From contig NZ_NWVC01000012.1 in the NCBI RefSeq assembly GCF_002374855.1, positions 1-51,805 on the forward strand: a stretch of 51,805 nucleotides of DNA, written 5' to 3'. Numbering within the stretch: position 1 is the stretch's first letter; each line of letters starts with the position of its first letter. The translations under genes and the position numbers were made by a program. A model generated the notes under the pieces. It was given only the letters and a program-made list of their open reading frames with translations. It was not told the origin of the DNA and made no database searches. This DNA is from Sphingomonas adhaesiva (GTDB lineage: Bacteria > Pseudomonadota > Alphaproteobacteria > Sphingomonadales > Sphingomonadaceae). This document shows, in pieces, positions 8,285-16,810 of the stretch.

Positions 8285-8919
8285 TCACGCAGCGTCGGGG
8301 TCACTGGAACGAGCCGCCTTCCACGCCCATGGCAGGAGCTCGTCGAGGCGGTTGATGGGATGGCCTTTGCCGATGCGGTCGAGGACGTCGGTCAGCCAGA
8401 CCTGCGGGTTCACGCCGTTGAGCTTGGCGGTCTCGAGCAGCGAATACGTCGCGGCTGCCCGCTCGCCGCCGCAATCCGCGCCGGCGAACAGCCAGTTCTT
8501 GCGCCCGACCGCGATGCCGCGCAGCGCGTTCTCGGCAAGGTTGTTGTCGATCTCGAGCCTTCCGTCCTGGGTGTAGGCGAGCAGCGCTGGCTTCAGCTTG
8601 AGGGCATAGCGCAGCGCCTCGGCAAGCGGTGAGCGCGCCGATGCCTGGTCGAGAGCGCTGTCCGCCCACGCAAAGAAGTCGAGGGCAATGAGCTTTGATG
8701 CTGAGCGCTGGCGCAGACGCTCCTGGGGAGGTTCACCCTCGATCAACCGTTCGACCTCGTAGAGCTGCGCGATCAGGCCGAGTCCCTTGCGCGCAGCGGA
8801 TCGATGATCGGCAACAAGCACATCGTGCAGCTTGCGCCTCGCATGCGCCCAGCAAGCGACGGGGGTGATGGGACCCGGCTCCCGGCCTGGGTCGTAGAGC
8901 GCGTTGAACCCGGCATAGG
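8285..8919 (-). pseudogene. IS66-family transposase (TnpC), C-terminal fragment
   Basis: The minus-strand frame reads AGFNALYDPG, then VACWAHARRKLHD, DGRLEIDNNLAENALRGIAVG and RKNWLFAGADCGGERAA, the C-terminal half of an IS66 DDE transposase, ending normally with a stop at 8285. About 300 N-terminal residues are missing: the frame runs directly into the repeat array of the element starting at 8920. It is homologous to, but clearly diverged from, the complete TnpC at 39080-40624, so it comes from a different IS66 element. Confidence 0.85.
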
Positions 8920-9712
8920 TGTAGGTGCTTGCAATCGTAGCGGCGTTTGCTTGCAAACAGAGCCTTTTTTTGCTCGGATTATCTGACAACCGGCTCGGCG
9001 ATCTGCTCGCGCTATCTGCCAGTGTGCTCGCCATCATCCTGCGCTGCTCGCAATCATAAAGGTCTGCTCACATCCCCTGCCAGCGAAACAGGGCGTCAGC
9101 GCGGCACCCGGATGGAACCTTCCGCGATCCCCTCGGCGACATTGGAGAGCATGACGGCGTAGCGATGCAAACCGGGGAAGCGACCAGCGTTCTTGTCGAT
9201 TTCACCGCCGTATCCGGCGTCGAGCAACGCCTTGAAGTCGGGCATCACGTCGAACATGCCGCCGAGCAGATCGATATCGGAGGCCCCGGTAAGCAACAGG
9301 GCGTTCGCATGGGCGTCGAGACGCTTCATCGTTTCCAGCATTTCGGTCCTGGTCATCGCATCCTGTCCGCTTGCGGGGTTCCATCGCCTAGCACGACGCG
9401 CCGGCCCTGTTCGCGAAAACCTTCCTTTCTGACGACCTCGCGGGCGGGCCATGACGACAACGCATTTCTGCGGCCCGCCGCTTGTCAGAACTGTTCTGGA
9501 AACCTGCTTCGCAAAAGCGCTTGCCGGCTACGGGTTTGGAGAGCCCATTGGCACGGAGCGTGAGCACAACGCCCCGTTTGCAAGCAGCGCCGGATGATGG
9601 CGAGCACACTGGCAGATAATTCGAGCAGGACGCTCCCCGCCAGTGGCAGAAAGCGTGAGCAGGAAATCAGGCTGTTTGCGAGCACACGCCGCTATGATTG
9701 CAAGCGCCTACA
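8920..9712. mobile_element. Non-autonomous 793-bp element with inverted terminal arrays
   Basis: The two ends are inverted relative to each other. The left end reads TGTAGGTGCTTGCAATCGTA and the right end is the complement of a close variant (CCTACA at 9707-9712). Each end carries several copies of a short word (TGCTCGC/TGCTCAC/TGCTTGC or its complement), mostly 20-23 bp apart, at 8927-9072 and 9559-9705. Such spaced arrays recall the multi-site ends of IS21 or Tn7-like transposons. No transposase lies inside, only an 86-aa gene. The left flank is an IS66 gene and the right flank a TonB-receptor gene, so the insertion has since recombined. Related orphan ends lie at 13067 and 16679. Confidence 0.55.
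9096..9356 (-). CDS. Small hypothetical protein carried by the 793-bp element
   Basis: Starting at the ATG at 9356 (MTRTEMLETMKRLDAHANAL), the product has 86 residues and no signal peptide or membrane helix. It looks like a compact soluble, mostly helical protein; I do not recognise it. An upstream in-frame start at 9452 would add an Arg-rich extension encoded by the sequence that is repeated at 2875-2921, which I take as untranslated leader. It is the only gene between the inverted arrays of the element. Whether it is cargo or has a role in the element's biology cannot be told from the sequence. Confidence 0.55.
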   Translation of the reverse strand: MTRTEMLETMKRLDAHANALLLTGASDIDLLGGMFDVMPDFKALLDAGYGGEIDKNAGRFPGLHRYAVMLSNVAEGIAEGSIRVPR

Positions 9713-10215
9713 CCTATGATGGCGCCACCACCAGCGTACGCACCAATGTGGGCAAGGCGCGCAGCTATGGCGGCGAGGCCAGCTTCACGATCCGCCCGGT
9801 GCGCCCGATGACCATCAATTTCGGCGTCGCGCTGCTCGACACGAAGGTCACCGCGATCGAGGCGATCACCGCTGCCGAAAAGGCGCGCCTGGGCAACGAC
9901 TTGCCGTTCGCGCCGAACATGACGCTGAACGGCTCGATCCGCTACGAGTTCGCGCTGAACGATCGCATGACGCTGACGCCTCAGGTCGATGCCCGCTACG
10001 TCGATGCCTATTATGGCGATCTCGACAATACGGCGCCGGTCGGGGACTTCGCGCTCGTCAATGCGCGCATCGATCTCAAGATCGACCAGCGCTGGACCGT
10101 GGCCGGCTTCGTGCGCAACATCGCCGATGTCGATTACACGACCGGCGGATCGGCGACGCAGGCATTCAGCGGCACGCCGCGCACCTGGGGCGTTTCGCTC
10201 GGGGCGCGTTTCTGA
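9713..10215 (+). pseudogene. TonB-dependent receptor, C-terminal fragment
   Basis: The frame encodes the last part of an outer-membrane barrel: alternating strands such as YGGEASFTIRPVRPM, LPFAPNMTLNGSIRYEF and FALVNARIDLKIDQRWTVAG, ending with the terminal aromatic of GVSLGARF. No start codon, signal peptide or plug is present; the open frame simply enters from the repeat array of the element at its left. It overlaps the following phoD start by one base, suggesting an original receptor-phosphatase operon for phosphate scavenging. Confidence 0.8.
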
Positions 10216-10549
10216 TGGCGCTGACGCGGCGCGGCGTTCTTGCGGGATCGGCGGCGGGCGGGCTTTTGCTCGCCGCCGGTCCCGCCGGGGCAAAAACGAA
10301 CATGGTCTTCGCGCATGGCGTGGCGAGCGGCGATCCGCATGCCGACAGCGTCCTGCTGTGGACCCGCGTGACCGATCCTGCCCATGGGCCGGTCAGCGGC
10401 ACATGGGAAATGGCCGAGGATGAACTGTTCACGCGCATCGCTGCGCGCGGATCGTTCAGCACATCGGCGGCGCGGGACCATACGGTCAAGGTGATCGCCT
10501 CCGGCCTGAAGGCGGGCCGCGAATATTTCTACCGCTTCCGTGCCATGGA
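10215..10549 (+). pseudogene. phoD: Alkaline phosphatase D (PhoD) N-terminal fragment, cut by IS21
   Basis: The N-terminus has a Tat-type signal (TRRGVLAGSAAGG) followed by the PhoD opening: FAHGVASGDPHADSVLLWTR, then VKVIASGLKAGREYFYRFRA. After about 111 residues the gene ends abruptly at the left tip of the IS21 element. The rest of phoD is not on the other side of the IS, so an adjacent deletion followed insertion. The intact enzyme is a secreted phosphodiesterase/phosphatase of roughly 450-550 residues. This fragment lacks the metal-binding core and is certainly non-functional. Confidence 0.85.
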
Positions 10550-10723
10550 TGTCAATCGGCGTCCAAAAAGGACCCCCTATCGGCGTGCAAAAGGGACCCC
10601 CTTCGTCGAGCAGCGTGACGGGTATGACGGGCGCTTTGTTCGCGCTGGTTGCGGCGTAGGGCGGGCGTAGCCCGACCGGAGGCGCAACCAGCGCGAAGCG
10701 TTCTCTGCCGGTGGTCCTGGGCG

Positions 10724-11452
10724 TCAACTGCGGTGCTTGAAGCGCCAGCTGTCATTGCCCGTTTCGACGATGTCGCAATGGTGGGTAATGCGGTCGAGCA
10801 GCGCGGTGGTCATCTTGGGGTCGCCAAAGACGGTCGGCCACTCGCCAAAGGCGAGGTTCGTGGTCACGATGACCGAGGTCTGCTCGTAGAGCTTGCTGAC
10901 GAGGTGGAAGAGCAGTTGGCCGCCCGAGCGGGCGAACGGCAGGTAGCCAAGCTCGTCGAGCACCACCAGATCGAGCCGGGAGAGCTGGGCTGCCAGCGTG
11001 CCGGCCTTGCCAAGACGCGTTTCCTCCTCAAGCCGGTTCACCAGGTCCACCGTGTTGAAGTAGCGTCCCCGGGCGCCGGCCCGTACCACATTGGTGGTGA
11101 TGGCGGTGGCGAGGTGCGTCTTGCCTGTGCCCGTCCCACCGACAAGCACGACGTTGCGCCGGCCCGGAAGAAACGAGCCGCTGTATAGCGAGCGCACCAG
11201 TCCCTCGTTGATGGGGGTGTCATCGAAGACGAAGGCGTCGAGGTCCTTCACCGCGGGCAACCTGGCGGCCGACATCCGGTAACGGACCGACGCTGCATGG
11301 CGGTGCGTCGCCTCGGCACGCAGCAGGTCGGTCAGGACCTCCATGGTCGTGCGCTTGCGCTGGAGACCGGTGGTGACCGCCTCGTCGAAGGCGCCAGCCA
11401 TGCCCTTCAGCCCCAACTCGGTCATGGCCGTCATCATCTCATGCCGCTGCAT
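10724..11452 (-). CDS. istB: IS21 transposition helper ATPase IstB
   Basis: The 242-residue protein is of standard length for IstB, a DnaA/DnaC-like AAA+ ATPase that assembles on target DNA and activates the transposase. The Walker A motif is [11 protein letters not shown] and Walker B is [14 protein letters not shown]. The sensor region [13 protein letters not shown] and the C-terminal [19 protein letters not shown] are typical. It overlaps the end of istA by 14 bp, which implies coupled translation. Confidence 0.95.
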   Translation of the reverse strand: MQRHEMMTAMTELGLKGMAGAFDEAVTTGLQRKRTTMEVLTDLLRAEATHRHAASVRYRMSAARLPAVKDLDAFVFDDTPINEGLVRSLYSGSFLPGRRNVVLVGGTGTGKTHLATAITTNVVRAGARGRYFNTVDLVNRLEEETRLGKAGTLAAQLSRLDLVVLDELGYLPFARSGGQLLFHLVSKLYEQTSVIVTTNLAFGEWPTVFGDPKMTTALLDRITHHCDIVETGNDSWRFKHRS

Positions 11453-12971
11453 GGAGGCCTCGCAGGCTGTCGTAGCGGGTGCAGTCGGCGCGGGGCGGGT
11501 GGCGCAGCGCCAGGTCCTCGGGCGTGACGATGGTCAGCGGCCGGGGCGGCTCGCGTCGGCGGGCCAGGATGTTGACGATGACGTCGTCGCTGGCGGTGCC
11601 CGCCAGCAATGCTTCGCGCACGGCCGCTTCCACCGCCTCCAGCCCGTCGTCGAGCACGGCTGCCAGCACGCGCACGAACCGCCGGTCGGCATCGTCACCG
11701 GCGCCGAGCTTGCGGCGCAGTCGTGACAGCGCAGGCGGCAGCTCCCAGCCCTGGAACGGCGCGCCATTGCGCAGGGCGCCCGGCTTGGTCACCAGCACCG
11801 GCAGGTAATGCCAGGGGTCGTAGATGGTCCGGTCACGCCCGAAGAACCGGGGATGGTCGGCGACGACCTGGCCGTCGCAGCGCACGACGATGCGGTCGGC
11901 ATAGGCGCGGACCTGGACAGCCCGCCGAACCGCCCGGGCGGAGACGGAGTAGCGGTTGCGGTCGAAGCTGATGAGGCATGTGCCGCTCACCGCGTGCTCG
12001 CTCTCATGGAAGCCGTCGAAGGGCGCGACGACCGGCTGGAGCACGCCACGCTCGGCAGCCCATGCCTGCGCGACGGTCAGCTCCTTCTGCTCCGGATGCC
12101 GGTGCATGTCGGCCCAGCGACGACACTCCGCCTCCAGCCAGCCGTTCAGCTCCTCGATGCTGGCAAAGCGCAAGCGCGGCTGGAAAAGCCTGCCACGCGC
12201 GGTCTGCACCTGGTTTTCGACCTGGCCCTTCTCCCAGCCTGACGCCGGCGAGCAGGCCGTCGGCTCGACCATGTAGTGGTTGGCCATGACCAGGAAACGC
12301 CGGTTGAAGACCCGCTCCTTGCCGGTGAACACGCTCGTCACCGCCGTCTTCATGTTGTCGTAGATGCCGCGCGTCGGCACGCCTCCGAAGAAGGCGAACG
12401 CCCGCGCATGGGCGTCGAACACCATCTCCTGTGTCTCGCGCGGATAGGCTCGCACATACATGGCCCGCGAAGCGCACAGCCGCACATGGGCGACCTTCAC
12501 GCGCATCGGCTTGCCCGCGATCTCGACGTCCTCGTGGCTCCAGTCGAACTGATACGCCTCGCCCGGCCGGAACAGCAGCGGGATGAACGCCGGCGCATCC
12601 ATCACATCGCGACGTCGCGCCTGCCGCCAGCGGGACGCATAACGCCGCACCGCGTCGTACGAGCCGTCGAACCCCTCGCGTAGCAGCAGGTCGTGGATGC
12701 GCGTGAGGCGCAGCTTCTCGCGCCGCGGCCGTGCCTCGTCTTCCTCCAGCAACGCATCCAGTCGCGTCTGAAACGGCCCCAGCTTCGGCAGCGGCTGCAC
12801 CTCCCGCCGGTAGCCCATGTCCGCCTCCGGCGCCCGGATCGCCTTGCGCACCACCTTGCGCGACAGGTGCAGGTCCCGCGCTATCGCCTTGATGGCCTTC
12901 CCCGACGCGTGCTCGCGCCGGATCCTCAACACCGTCTCCAATACCAGCATCCCGATCTCGCCGCCTGACAC
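11439..12971 (-). CDS. istA: IS21 transposase IstA
   Basis: The 510-residue protein has an N-terminal helix-turn-helix ([20 protein letters not shown]) and an RNase H-like DDE integrase core beginning around [20 protein letters not shown], with [16 protein letters not shown] carrying the second Asp and [17 protein letters not shown] the Glu. A C-terminal DNA-binding region follows. Length and motifs agree with an intact enzyme; I see no frameshift. Confidence 0.95.
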   Translation of the reverse strand: MSGGEIGMLVLETVLRIRREHASGKAIKAIARDLHLSRKVVRKAIRAPEADMGYRREVQPLPKLGPFQTRLDALLEEDEARPRREKLRLTRIHDLLLREGFDGSYDAVRRYASRWRQARRRDVMDAPAFIPLLFRPGEAYQFDWSHEDVEIAGKPMRVKVAHVRLCASRAMYVRAYPRETQEMVFDAHARAFAFFGGVPTRGIYDNMKTAVTSVFTGKERVFNRRFLVMANHYMVEPTACSPASGWEKGQVENQVQTARGRLFQPRLRFASIEELNGWLEAECRRWADMHRHPEQKELTVAQAWAAERGVLQPVVAPFDGFHESEHAVSGTCLISFDRNRYSVSARAVRRAVQVRAYADRIVVRCDGQVVADHPRFFGRDRTIYDPWHYLPVLVTKPGALRNGAPFQGWELPPALSRLRRKLGAGDDADRRFVRVLAAVLDDGLEAVEAAVREALLAGTASDDVIVNILARRREPPRPLTIVTPEDLALRHPPRADCTRYDSLRGLHAAA

Positions 12972-13066
12972 ACCGCCAAGCGAGCACCCTAGACCACCGG
13001 GATGAGGGGTCCTTTTTCGACGCCGATCACCCCGCTACCGGGGTCCCTTTTCCACGCCGATCCACA

Positions 13067-13127
13067 AGCGTGAGCAGGAAATAGCGCTGTTGGCGAGCAG
13101 ACACCGCTACGATTGCAAGCCCCTACA
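13067..13127 (+). repeat. Orphan end of the 793-bp element type
   Basis: The sequence from AGCGTGAGCAGGAAAT to GATTGCAAGCCCCTACA closely matches the right end of the element at 8920-9712. Its left side is cut exactly by the IS21 tip. It directly abuts the 3' end of the lipoprotein gene at 13129. Confidence 0.65.
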
Positions 13128-13128
13128 C

Positions 13129-13536
13129 CTACCCGGGCGAGCCCATGCTAAGGAGCCGTTGAGAGCATCTATCGGGCAAGCCGATCGAGGCGGCCGCCTC
13201 GCCGGCTTCGGCGCCGACCTCCGAAGCAAAGGACAGGCTGTACTCCCGCCCGATCGGAAACCGCCTACCTCCCACGACGATCGCGTCGCCGCGAGCGTCG
13301 AGGGTCGATCCTAGCGGCAGGACCGGCGTCAGGACGGTGGAGCCGACGCGGACCTGAAGGCAGCCATCCTTCACGAAGAAGGTGCCATAATCCCGTGTGG
13401 CGTTCCGCAACCGGTTCGCGGCCTCCGGCAGCTCGGTCACGACCGTCACGCCCGAGCTTTGGCCAACCGCGAACGGCCATACCTTCTTCTCCCGGTCAGC
13501 GTTACAGGCGGCGAGCGCCCCTAACGCCAACATCAT
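13129..13536 (-). CDS. Small lipoprotein, second gene of serine protease operon
   Basis: From the ATG at 13536 the product is 135 residues with a type II signal peptide and lipobox LGALAAC (Cys10). A GTG two codons upstream is an alternative. The mature protein contains a beta-rich middle with two further Cys (DGCLQV and DRCSQR). No family is recognised. It starts 17 bp after the protease stop, on the same strand, so the two are co-transcribed. The stop lies two bases from the orphan transposon end at 13127, so the C-terminus may have been altered by that junction. Confidence 0.7.
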   Translation of the reverse strand: MMLALGALAACNADREKKVWPFAVGQSSGVTVVTELPEAANRLRNATRDYGTFFVKDGCLQVRVGSTVLTPVLPLGSTLDARGDAIVVGGRRFPIGREYSLSFASEVGAEAGEAAASIGLPDRCSQRLLSMGSPG

Positions 13537-13553
13537 CGGGACCGCTCGGGCGC

Positions 13554-14903
13554 TCAAGGCACCAATAGCCCTTGGGTGGTGTGGATCAGGAAGGGAACCC
13601 TGTCGTTCACCCGATCGATCGGCATATATGAGAACGAACAAGCGCTCCCGGTGCAGGGACGCCCATAAGCGTCGGTGCTGCCTCCCTTGAGAATGCCATA
13701 GGCGACGATCTCGTACGAGCCGTTCGGGTATGAGAATACAGGCGCCCCGCTGTCGCCGCCGAAGGCGATCACCTGCTGGCTCGATCCGCTGACCTTCACG
13801 AAGCTCGAATAACTCACGCCTCGATCATCGGTGCCCGACACCGAGCTTGACTGGACGGTGCCGCAGGTGAAGCCGGTCGTCATGCCGCTCTTGCACACGG
13901 GCATTCCGATATAGTGGTTCGAGTTGTAGGACGACTGCTTGAGCGTACCCCGGGTGGTGAAATAGCCATCTCCATAGAAGCCCGGAACCGTGTTCACGTA
14001 GGACGGGTAATCGGTCACCGCCTTGGAGTTCTGGAAATAGACCCAGTACCCGGTGCTAAGGCCGACCACCGGATGATAACGGAAATCATAGAGGTCGCCA
14101 TAACGCGTCTCCGTTGCGGCCGGCAGTTGCACCAGGTGGCTACCATCGGACCCGACCACGTAGGGCGGGTTCGTCCGGCAGTGGGCGGCGGTCAGGATCG
14201 AGTCCCGGCCGTTGCTGTCCCTTCCGGCGAAACCGTAACTACAGGTCGCGCGCCCGGTCGAGTCGACCAGCTCCCATCCGCCATAGACCGCATCGCCTGG
14301 CCGCACGTTGGTCTGGAAGGTTTGTAGAATCGGCCCCACCTCGACCTTCACGGCCGAGCGCAACGTCGGGGGGATCAAGCCCCGGGCCGTCTGAGCAGCC
14401 GCTTGGTCTTTCACCGTGACGACATAATTCTGGCTTCTCGGCTCGAAATACGTCTCGAAGGGAAGCTTGGCGGCGGTGATGGCCTTCAAGATCGCATCCA
14501 GGTCCTGCTGCGCCGCCGCGAGCGATTTGGTCGCGTTGCGCAGCTGCACATAGCGCCGCAGCTTCGCCGGAATCTGATCCAGGAACGCCTTGCGCTCGTC
14601 CTGGCCGGTGAATGCGACGATGATCTTGAACGTCGGCGTGTGCTCCACCCACAGGCCCGCGAAGCCGTCCGGATCGCTGGCGACCGCGACGTCCACGATT
14701 TGCTGGACATCGCGGAGGACGTCGACACGCTCTGCCGCCTCCGCGGCCGAGATACCGTATTGCTGGGCTAGGTACTCGACCTGGAGGTCCTTGCCCGACC
14801 CCTTGGAGTTTTGCGGTGTCGGGAGTGGGGGAGCCTTCATCTCCTGCGCCGCGAGCGGCGTGGTGCAGAGAAGGGCCGAAATGACGGTAAGCAACGTACG
14901 CAT
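13554..14903 (-). CDS. Secreted trypsin-like (S1) serine protease with prodomain
   Basis: The 449-residue protein has a signal peptide (cleavage after PLAAQ), a prodomain of about 170 residues resembling the alpha-lytic protease/streptogrisin type, and an S1 catalytic domain from about residue 200. Catalytic His241 lies in LTAAHC, Ser385 in GGDSGAP, and the Asp is probably 270 or 273 in RYGDLYDFRYHP. Several Cys pairs suggest disulfides. Such proteases are secreted as zymogens and mature themselves. The gene has a good ribosome binding site (AGGAGA) and the same 70-bp leader as the metalloprotease operon. Confidence 0.92.
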   Translation of the reverse strand: MRTLLTVISALLCTTPLAAQEMKAPPLPTPQNSKGSGKDLQVEYLAQQYGISAAEAAERVDVLRDVQQIVDVAVASDPDGFAGLWVEHTPTFKIIVAFTGQDERKAFLDQIPAKLRRYVQLRNATKSLAAAQQDLDAILKAITAAKLPFETYFEPRSQNYVVTVKDQAAAQTARGLIPPTLRSAVKVEVGPILQTFQTNVRPGDAVYGGWELVDSTGRATCSYGFAGRDSNGRDSILTAAHCRTNPPYVVGSDGSHLVQLPAATETRYGDLYDFRYHPVVGLSTGYWVYFQNSKAVTDYPSYVNTVPGFYGDGYFTTRGTLKQSSYNSNHYIGMPVCKSGMTTGFTCGTVQSSSVSGTDDRGVSYSSFVKVSGSSQQVIAFGGDSGAPVFSYPNGSYEIVAYGILKGGSTDAYGRPCTGSACSFSYMPIDRVNDRVPFLIHTTQGLLVP

Positions 14904-14964
14904 GCATTCTCCTGATGACGATCATCTACAGCATGGACGGCCCGACCGTTGCGGCGGACCACCC

Positions 14965-15034
14965 AAGCCCGACTCACCATGAGTGCGGAACAAAGGGTGA
15001 ACGATTTAGAATCCTACATTGCAAGCCCTTTTTG
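14965..15034 (-). promoter_or_regulatory. Shared protease leader, copy 2, with LexA-like box
   Basis: This is the inverted, nearly identical copy (about 68/70) of 319-388. On the minus strand it carries GTTCACCCTTTGTTC at 15002-14988, ending 85 bp before the serine protease start; the corresponding distance in the other operon is 87 bp. Sequence outside the block is not conserved between the two operons, which argues that the block itself is under selection or was recently copied. Confidence 0.6.
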
Positions 15035-15188
15035 CAGGTCCGACCTGCGCTTCTCTGAAACGAGGGCGTATGAGAAAGCCCGCCTCGCTGTCGGCGTAAA
15101 GCGGGCGGCGAGGCGGGCTTTTCCCAGAATTTGTTCCCAATTCACTTTTCCCGAAATGGCTCGACCTCGACGGGAAATCGAGAAAGGA

Positions 15189-15497
15189 TCAGGCGGCTTC
15201 CAAGGTCGGGATACGCGCGATGATATCGGCATCCTTCACGGCCTGCACGCGCAGGTCGTAATTGCGCTGCATGTTCACCCACATTTCGGGCGTGGTGCCG
15301 GTGAGCTTGCCGATCCGAAGCGCCATAGTCGGGGTGACATCCTGCTTTTCAGCGAGGATATCGTAGAGGGTCTGCCGCGACACCTCGATCAGCCTGGCGA
15401 TCTCCGCCTTGGGCTTGTTGAGCGCGGGCAGAATGTCCTCCCGCAGCAGCTCACCGGGGTGCATCGGGGCAAGGCCGGATACGAGCTGGTTCATCAT
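15189..15497 (-). CDS. higA: Antitoxin of HigA family
   Basis: The 102-residue protein has a Cro/CI-type helix-turn-helix (AEIARLIEVSRQTLYDILAE) in the HigA/VapI arrangement, with the typical opening HPGELLREDILPAL and the tail TTPEMWVNMQRNYDL. It neutralises the HigB toxin encoded upstream and represses the operon. It is preceded at 15541-15572 by an inverted repeat related to the one at the toxin promoter, so it may also be expressed separately. Confidence 0.93.
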   Translation of the reverse strand: MMNQLVSGLAPMHPGELLREDILPALNKPKAEIARLIEVSRQTLYDILAEKQDVTPTMALRIGKLTGTTPEMWVNMQRNYDLRVQAVKDADIIARIPTLEAA

Positions 15498-15540
15498 CTG
15501 TCTCCTGTCCGGGCCGATCCCGGATCATCATGCGTCTCTG

Positions 15541-15572
15541 TGTAAGTCCTATGTGTAAACTAAAGCCTTACA
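15541..15572 (-). promoter_or_regulatory. Probable HigA operator between toxin and antitoxin genes
   Basis: TGTAAGTCC and GCCTTACA form an inverted repeat similar in sequence to the operator at 15901-15940. A TTGACA hexamer (minus strand, 15578-15573) directly precedes it. The matching -10 is poor, so this may be a secondary promoter or only an operator. Confidence 0.5.
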
Positions 15573-15616
15573 TGTCAAGCAATGACTGACAGATTTTTAG
15601 GAGGGGGGACACCCTC

Positions 15617-15892
15617 CTAGTGATAGTCCTCGATGTTCACGTCGATCGCATCGCCGTCATCCCAAGCCCATGTGACCCGGTAATTGCCGCTGGCATCGAC
15701 CGCATATCGTTTGGGCTTGGTGCTCAACCCATGAAAGCGAAAGCCCGGAACATTCATGTCCTCGGGCTTCGTGGCAGCATCCAGCGTGAGCAGGATGCGG
15801 CGAACGCGGTTGTGGTTCTGGACGGGAAGTTTTGAGCCATCTCCCTTGGTGGCGAAGGCTTCGAGCGCCTTGCTGGTGTATGTTTTAATCAT
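15617..15892 (-). CDS. higB: Toxin of HigB/RelE family
   Basis: From the ATG at 15892 the product is 91 residues, the usual size of HigB. Its course KTYTSKALEAFATKG, then RVRRILLTLDAATKPEDM, GFRFHGLSTKPKRYAVDA and NYRVTWAWDDGDAIDV fits the RelE-fold mRNA interferases, with the conserved late Arg and Trp. In HigBA systems the toxin gene comes first, as here. Its promoter is so close that the mRNA probably begins at the start codon. A longer in-frame start at 16009 would read through that promoter and is rejected. Confidence 0.9.
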   Translation of the reverse strand: MIKTYTSKALEAFATKGDGSKLPVQNHNRVRRILLTLDAATKPEDMNVPGFRFHGLSTKPKRYAVDASGNYRVTWAWDDGDAIDVNIEDYH

Positions 15893-15898
15893 AGACAC

Positions 15899-15940
15899 AT
15901 TGTAAGGCATTTCCTGACATTTGTCAAGCATTACCTTACA
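15899..15940 (-). promoter_or_regulatory. higBA promoter within a palindromic operator
   Basis: On the minus strand TTGACA (15927-15922) and TACAAT (15904-15899) are separated by exactly 17 bp. Both lie within a nested palindrome: outer TGTAAGG/CCTTACA at 15901-15940 and inner TGACA-AA-TGTCA. The -10 ends seven bases before the higB ATG, which predicts a leaderless transcript. HigA binding here would block RNA polymerase. Confidence 0.8.
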
Positions 15941-15971
15941 CTCTGCCGAAAACGATTCTTCGACAGCGACC

Positions 15972-16550
15972 CTACCGCCCGAACCCGACATCCGGCCCGT
16001 CACGTCCACGCTGACGGTCTAGCTCCTGCTCTCGCTGCCGATCGCGCCCACGCTGCCCCGATTGGTCCAGCTCAATCGCCGGCACCTGGTCGCGCTGGGG
16101 TGACTGGTCGAGCGCCGGCACCGCCCCGAACCCGCCCTCGCTGCTGGTCTGTAGCCCCGATCGCATCGCCCGCGCTGCGCCCTGGACCAAGCTGGACATG
16201 CCCTGCATCGCTAGATCGGCACGCTCGCGGAGTTGGTGGGACCACTCCCGTATCCGCTCCTGACCACGCTCGATGTAGAAGCCCAGCCCCCGCTTCTCCA
16301 TGATCGCCTCGTTCATCTGCCCGCGCGGGGTAACGGCGTGCGGCTCCTTGCCGGCCGCGATCTGCTCGGCCGACGCGCGCCGCTCGATCGCGGCCGACGC
16401 ATGGCCCATCTTCACGGTCGGTTCGATATCCAGCCCCTGACGCTCGTAACTGCGGTGATCGACCCGCTCGGCTACCTGGGCGTGTTCCAGCGCGCTGTTG
16501 ACCATCCCGGCCCACCGCTCGCGGATCGCCTCCACCTCCACCGAGGCCGT
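15972..16550 (-). pseudogene. MobA/TraA-type (MOBQ) relaxase, C-terminal fragment
   Basis: The frame starts without a natural start inside VEAIRERWAGMVNSALEHAQ and continues with the family signature RVDHRSYERQGLDIEPTVKMG, which follows the nickase domain in MobA/MobL relaxases. A low-complexity Gln/Arg/Asp-rich tail leads to the stop at 15972. The catalytic N-terminal domain is missing, cut by the IS66 end at 16551. It is therefore a broken mobilization gene. Confidence 0.85.
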
Positions 16551-16671
16551 CGAGCGCTCGTACGACCAGTCTCAGAACCGAAAACTTCCCGCACCGCCCG
16601 CGCCCTCGTCAAAGACGATAAGCATCCCGGCTACGGCCAAACGGGCAAGGCGGCCCTCAGGCCACGCTTAC
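16551..16671. mobile_element. Remnant of an IS66 right end
   Basis: This 121-bp stretch matches 41411-41531, the right end of the complete IS66 element: the CGAG.GCTCGTA start, AAAACTTCCCGCACCGCC, CCCTCGTCAAAG and the terminal CCACGCTTAC (inverted-repeat tip GTAAGCGTGG). Only the terminal part and the very beginning of tnpA's upstream region remain. It truncates the relaxase gene. Confidence 0.8.
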
Positions 16672-16678
16672 AGCTTGT

Positions 16679-16810
16679 CTTGCTCGCAATCAGCGTAGAT
16701 TCCTGCTCACGCTTGGTGAGAACGGGCGACCGCGCGTGCTCGCGCTCAACGACGCTGTGCTCGCATTCAGCGTAGCTTGCTCGATATCGGTGCCCTCATG
16801 CTCACATTGG
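16679..16810. repeat. Diverged terminal array related to the 793-bp element
   Basis: TGCTCGC or TGCTCAC/TGCTCGA words recur six times, mostly 20-23 bp apart, starting with GCTCGCAATCAGCGTAG, which resembles the tip of the element at 8920. It directly follows the IS66 remnant. No gene is associated with it. Confidence 0.55.

Larger units (their letters stand above)
10550..13066 (-). mobile_element. Complete IS21-family insertion sequence
   Basis: The element is bounded by TGTCAATCGGCGTCCAAAAA on the left and the complement of TGTGGATCGGCGTGGAAAAG on the right. Each end contains a second internal copy of the ATCGGCGT...AAAAGGGACCCC unit, the multiple-repeat architecture typical of IS21. It carries istA and istB on the minus strand. 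Flanks show no target duplication: phoD on the left, an orphan element end on the right. I infer that a deletion occurred after insertion. Confidence 0.9.

Noticed and set aside
9559..9705. CRISPR or iteron array
   Set aside because: The repeated word is only 6-8 bp with degenerate sequence, and an inverted partner array at 8927-9072 fits a transposon end better; no replication gene is nearby.
15599..15619. Terminator between higB and higA
   Set aside because: AGGAGGG/CCCTCCT can pair, but on the minus strand it is followed by AAAAA rather than a T-run.
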